Shown here in pieces: positions 60,886 to 64,000 of a stretch of 64,000 bases of DNA. This DNA comes from Sepiola atlantica. Lineage: Eukaryota; Mollusca; Cephalopoda; Sepiida; Sepiolidae. The notes under the pieces were generated by a model. It had not been told where the DNA came from, ran no database searches, and saw only the letters and a program-made list of their open reading frames with translations. Positions within the stretch are counted from its first letter, which is position 1. Each line of letters starts with the position of its first letter. Location of the stretch: NCBI GenBank assembly GCA_963556195.1, contig OY744520.1, forward strand, positions 154,291,607 through 154,355,606, given 5' to 3'. The position numbers and the translations under genes were made by a program.

Positions 60886-62280
60886 TCGGAATTGCGGGCA
60901 GACAAAAACACTCACGTGAAATTGTTTTAGAACTTTTATCAATATAGATATGATTGTTATACATATAAATTTTCCCGAATATTTAGTATCAGACTTGATA
61001 ATTTGGCTACAACTATATGTCCGTTTTAGACGCGATATTCCTATTTTTAGCTTTTAAACACGATCGTTCGAGGCAAATTGTCTTTAAGCTGAGATAAGTA
61101 GGCGTATTTTGTGTAGCTGTCATAAATCAGTAATTAGTAAGCAATTAGTAATTTGTTGTGTCGATTGCCAAACTAAAAATATATGTCTGCCTCATGATAA
61201 AGGAAATTGAATGCTTATTACAACCAAAATAAAATGGGCGATTTGAATCCTTGTTTTAAACATGAACTAAGAGGAATATGTTGCATATAGAAATGAATAT
61301 GAAAAATACAAGTAGATTTGATTGGTTGAGTTAGATCATGTTTCAAAATTAGAGGAACTGTTTGAGATAGTCAGAGTAATTATGCCGGGCCTTTCTCATC
61401 AGAACCAACCTAAGGGGGAAATGAACGATTTATACGTGTCTCTTCTGCAACATCACTAGACCGGGGAGATTGTGGAAAGGATGAATAATTTGGCATTGCG
61501 AATCTTTGGCGTGTCCGTGTTTTGTCACCTATAAGCAAACTTTCCCTATAAGGATTTAATTCAAAATGACTATTCGCTCGCACACGGGGTCAGTTCCGGC
61601 CACCAAGCGCAAACAGAGAAGTCTCTAACAAATACATTTGGGTCTTACAGAAAATATTTCGTCTGTATAGAATTGGTTTCTATTATTCCATCTTTTGAAT
61701 ACTGTGCTAAATAAGTTGGTAAAAGTTTTAAAATGATTGACACCGTGTGTCTCGCTTAGAAAATCTTCAAAAAGCTTCTACATATGGGCGACAAATTTAA
61801 TACACAATTGAACCGTTAAAACAATTTGATTTCTATTGTCAGTCATGAAAGTGGACATTTTATAAGCAAATTACATTGTCTTTTCTTCTTCTGCATTATA
61901 CAATAAGATTTATTACGGTTTAACATATATGTCATTTCTGTCAATATATTATTTAATTTGATATATTCGGTTCATAACATTCGACTTTGGGTAAACCTGA
62001 TTTTAGATCGATGCTTTTACAGTTCATATGAACAGTTTAGCTGATCCTATTTTGCCTATTCTTGCACAAATGATATTATATATTTATATATACAATATCC
62101 AGAGTAAAGGTGAAACGTGTGTTCGGCTTTAATCTGATTACTCTAATACGATCGTCAATTTGTTAATTAGCAATACTAATTACTCTGTTAAAAACAATAA
62201 ATAAAATAGCTGCGTTGATTTTTCTTTATGTATATAATTATTTAAATAATAAATATTTTAAAATATTATCTACATACGTA
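60886..62280. other. no clear gene; faint LINE similarity at 61650-61830
   Basis: On the plus strand VSIIPSFEYCAK and, after a stop, KMIDTVCLA resemble the RP-x-x-EYC-x-x-W and LLD-x-VQ region of Jockey/CR1-type RT ends. This is too eroded to be certain. Confidence 0.3.
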
Positions 62281-62420
62281 TACGTTTCACTCTTGCGGAA
62301 TCATCAGTGTAGAAATAACCATTCACACCAGTCGCATGATTCGAACCACGGATAAAGTGTTACATTTAACTCCAATTCCGAGAGCGCTAACAAATGAGGG
62401 TAACATGAATGGCTACGGAG
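62281..62420 (-). repeat. tRNA-like SINE with hammerhead-like core
   Basis: Minus strand: TTAGCGCTCTCGG as a possible A box (62379-62390), GGTTCGAATC as a good B box (62338-62347), then CTGATGA (62307-62301), TTCCGCAAGAGT and GAAACGTA (62288-62281). The B box and the A-B spacing fit a tRNA-derived head, while the A box is weak. CTGATGA and GAAAC are both intact, but stem II can form only by using the last A of CTGATGA. Confidence 0.5.
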
Positions 62421-62544
62421 GAGACAGGAAATAAACTCTATTTATGGGTCAAGTAGACGAACATCAATATTCGGCCGTCATAACAGTATTCAACAGGAAG
62501 TTACTTGCATTATAGCTAAGATCTGTTGGTTCTCCTATTCCTCA

Positions 62545-63039
<495 letters not shown>

Positions 63040-63435
63040 TCTCTCTATCGCTTCAAACACTTTCTCACACCTGAAGCTATTCTATATCTCTACAAATATA
63101 CGATCAGTCCATGCATGGAGTACTGTTGTCATATTTAGGCTGGTGAATCTCTGTCCCATTTGAGGGTTCTTTATAAGGTGTAGAAAAGTATCTGTAATTT
63201 GATTGCCCACATCCTTTTTCTTTTCTGCACCCTCTCTCTCTCACAGACGTGATGTTGCTAGTCTCAGTCTATTCTATAAATACTATTATGACATGTGTTC
63301 TTCAGAATTATGTGATCTATTCTCTATTTGTTTTGTTCTAGCTCGTTCGACTCGTTGGCCTAGTGGTGTCCGTCAATTCGCTGTTTTGATACCTCATTGT
63401 AATACAGCTTCGTATTCCAGTAGCTTCTTTTCAAG
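63040..63435 (+). pseudogene. non-LTR retrotransposon C-terminal fragment
   Basis: Plus strand, across frames: LTPEAILYLYKYTISPCMEY followed by CCHI and AGES (the EYCCHIWAG-type thumb motif), then LSHRRDVASLSLFYKYYYDM at about 63230-63290 and VRQFAVLIPHCNTASYSSS at about 63370-63425. These are the ordered C-terminal motifs of Jockey/CR1-type RT proteins. The fragment ends abruptly before the usual final motif, at the junction with the opposed fragment. Several stops and frameshifts make it inactive. Confidence 0.82.
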
Positions 63436-64000
63436 AATTGAACCCAGGGCATCTTCTAGATCAGTTCCATATATAAACTGATCCAAGGGAGATAGGCACG
63501 AAGCAACACCAGAATAGAGAATGATATCATCAGGATATATGTAAATATTCTGAATAATATACCCTGGAAGATCATTGATATAGAGAGGAAACAGTGTTGC
63601 GCCTATAATAGAGCTCTGAGGAACACAGACATTTATAAGAAAAGAGATTGAAGAGACACTATCTAAAGTTACTCGCAAGATTCGATCAAAAGGAAAAGAC
63701 CGAATCATGTCAAGAACCTCACCACAAATTCCATAACCTTGATGTTAGTGTAGAACACCAGAATACCACACACACACAAGCGCAATGGCCCTACCCTCTA
63801 CTGAATTATCCATAAACTGACAGATCCGCTTAGTTACAACAGTTAAAAGATCAGCAGTTGAATAAAAACCACGAAAGCCATACTGATCATCACTAAAGAG
63901 GCCTAGACTTTCCAGAAAATGAACAAGCTTGCCGTTGATTAACCTTTCAAAACCTTTGCTAATAACAGAGAGAAAACTAACAGGACGATACTAAGTTGTT
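63436..64000 (-). pseudogene. non-LTR retrotransposon RT domain, cut by window end
   Basis: Minus strand from the window edge: ISKGFERLINGKLVHFLESL, FSDDQYGFRGFYSTADLLTV (about 63900), damage around the AFDKVWH-type box near 63760, then DMIRSFPFDRILRVTLDSVS, INVCVPQSSIIGATLFPLYI with NDL, and IYIYPDDIILYSGVAS. The catalytic box has Pro-Asp-Asp where the family has Ala-Asp-Asp. LEDALGSILE follows and the fragment stops at 63436 against the plus-strand fragment. Same or closely related family. The upstream part lies outside the window. Confidence 0.85.

Noticed and set aside
63040..64000. Twin-primed 5' inversion of a single LINE
   Set aside because: Twin priming leaves the inverted 5' part upstream with the pieces diverging; here they converge and both are cut on the 3' side.

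Overview
The window looks like non-coding DNA from a coleoid cephalopod, most probably an octopus. This is inferred from AT-rich sequence, dozens of long (TA)n tracts, tRNA-Arg-type SINEs, non-LTR retrotransposon, Penelope-like and Ty3/Gypsy remnants, and many short repeat copies that end in microsatellites. I found no convincing host exon, no rRNA and no intact tRNA gene. Every coding-like stretch I recognise belongs to a decayed mobile element, so the window is best read as intergenic DNA or the inside of a very large intron.

Layout. 0-12 kb: short repeats, a tRNA-SINE tail amplified into an 88-bp tandem array (7.6-8.0 kb), two copies of an unnamed repeat (8.9 and 10.3 kb). 12.8-14.2 kb: decayed non-LTR retrotransposon (RT domain, + strand). 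15-20 kb: a 370-bp mariner-type MITE, a 356-bp near-perfect palindrome and a 1.8-kb inverted structure. 20.5-21.6 kb: Penelope-like element with a GIY-YIG domain. 21.7-21.9 kb: a likely Helitron 3' end. 23.3-25.9 kb: Ty3/Gypsy pol remnant (RT, RNase H, integrase; - strand) interrupted by a U2-headed SINE with an 8-bp target duplication. 27-32 kb: more U2-headed SINEs (two in tandem), a telomere-like CCCTAA block inside an inverted repeat, and an inverted pair of tRNA-Arg SINEs. 37.9-39.8 kb: half of a Tc1-like transposon and a second Penelope-like fragment. 42.9 kb: LINE fragment. 44.55-45.46 kb: solo LTR with a 5-bp target duplication. 48.7-49.6, 53.1 and 60.8 kb: 3' ends of another non-LTR family, partly linked to triplet microsatellites. 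53.9-55.4 kb: an uninterrupted (ATC)n array of about 1.5 kb. 63.0-64.0 kb: two LINE fragments in convergent orientation; the second runs off the window.

Two systems stand out. (1) A family of SINE-like elements whose 5' end matches the first ~40 nt of U2 snRNA, including the branch-point-recognition sequence GTAGTA. About a dozen copies or parts occur here, in two subfamilies sharing one 3' tail. (2) A hammerhead-ribozyme-like core (CTGANGA, short stem, GAAAC) that recurs in at least six otherwise different repeat families, including just downstream of the Penelope-like ORF and inside the tRNA-derived SINEs. Several copies have one extra nucleotide before stem II, so activity is uncertain. 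No host pathway or operon can be described; the relations among features are those of nested and rearranged repeats.
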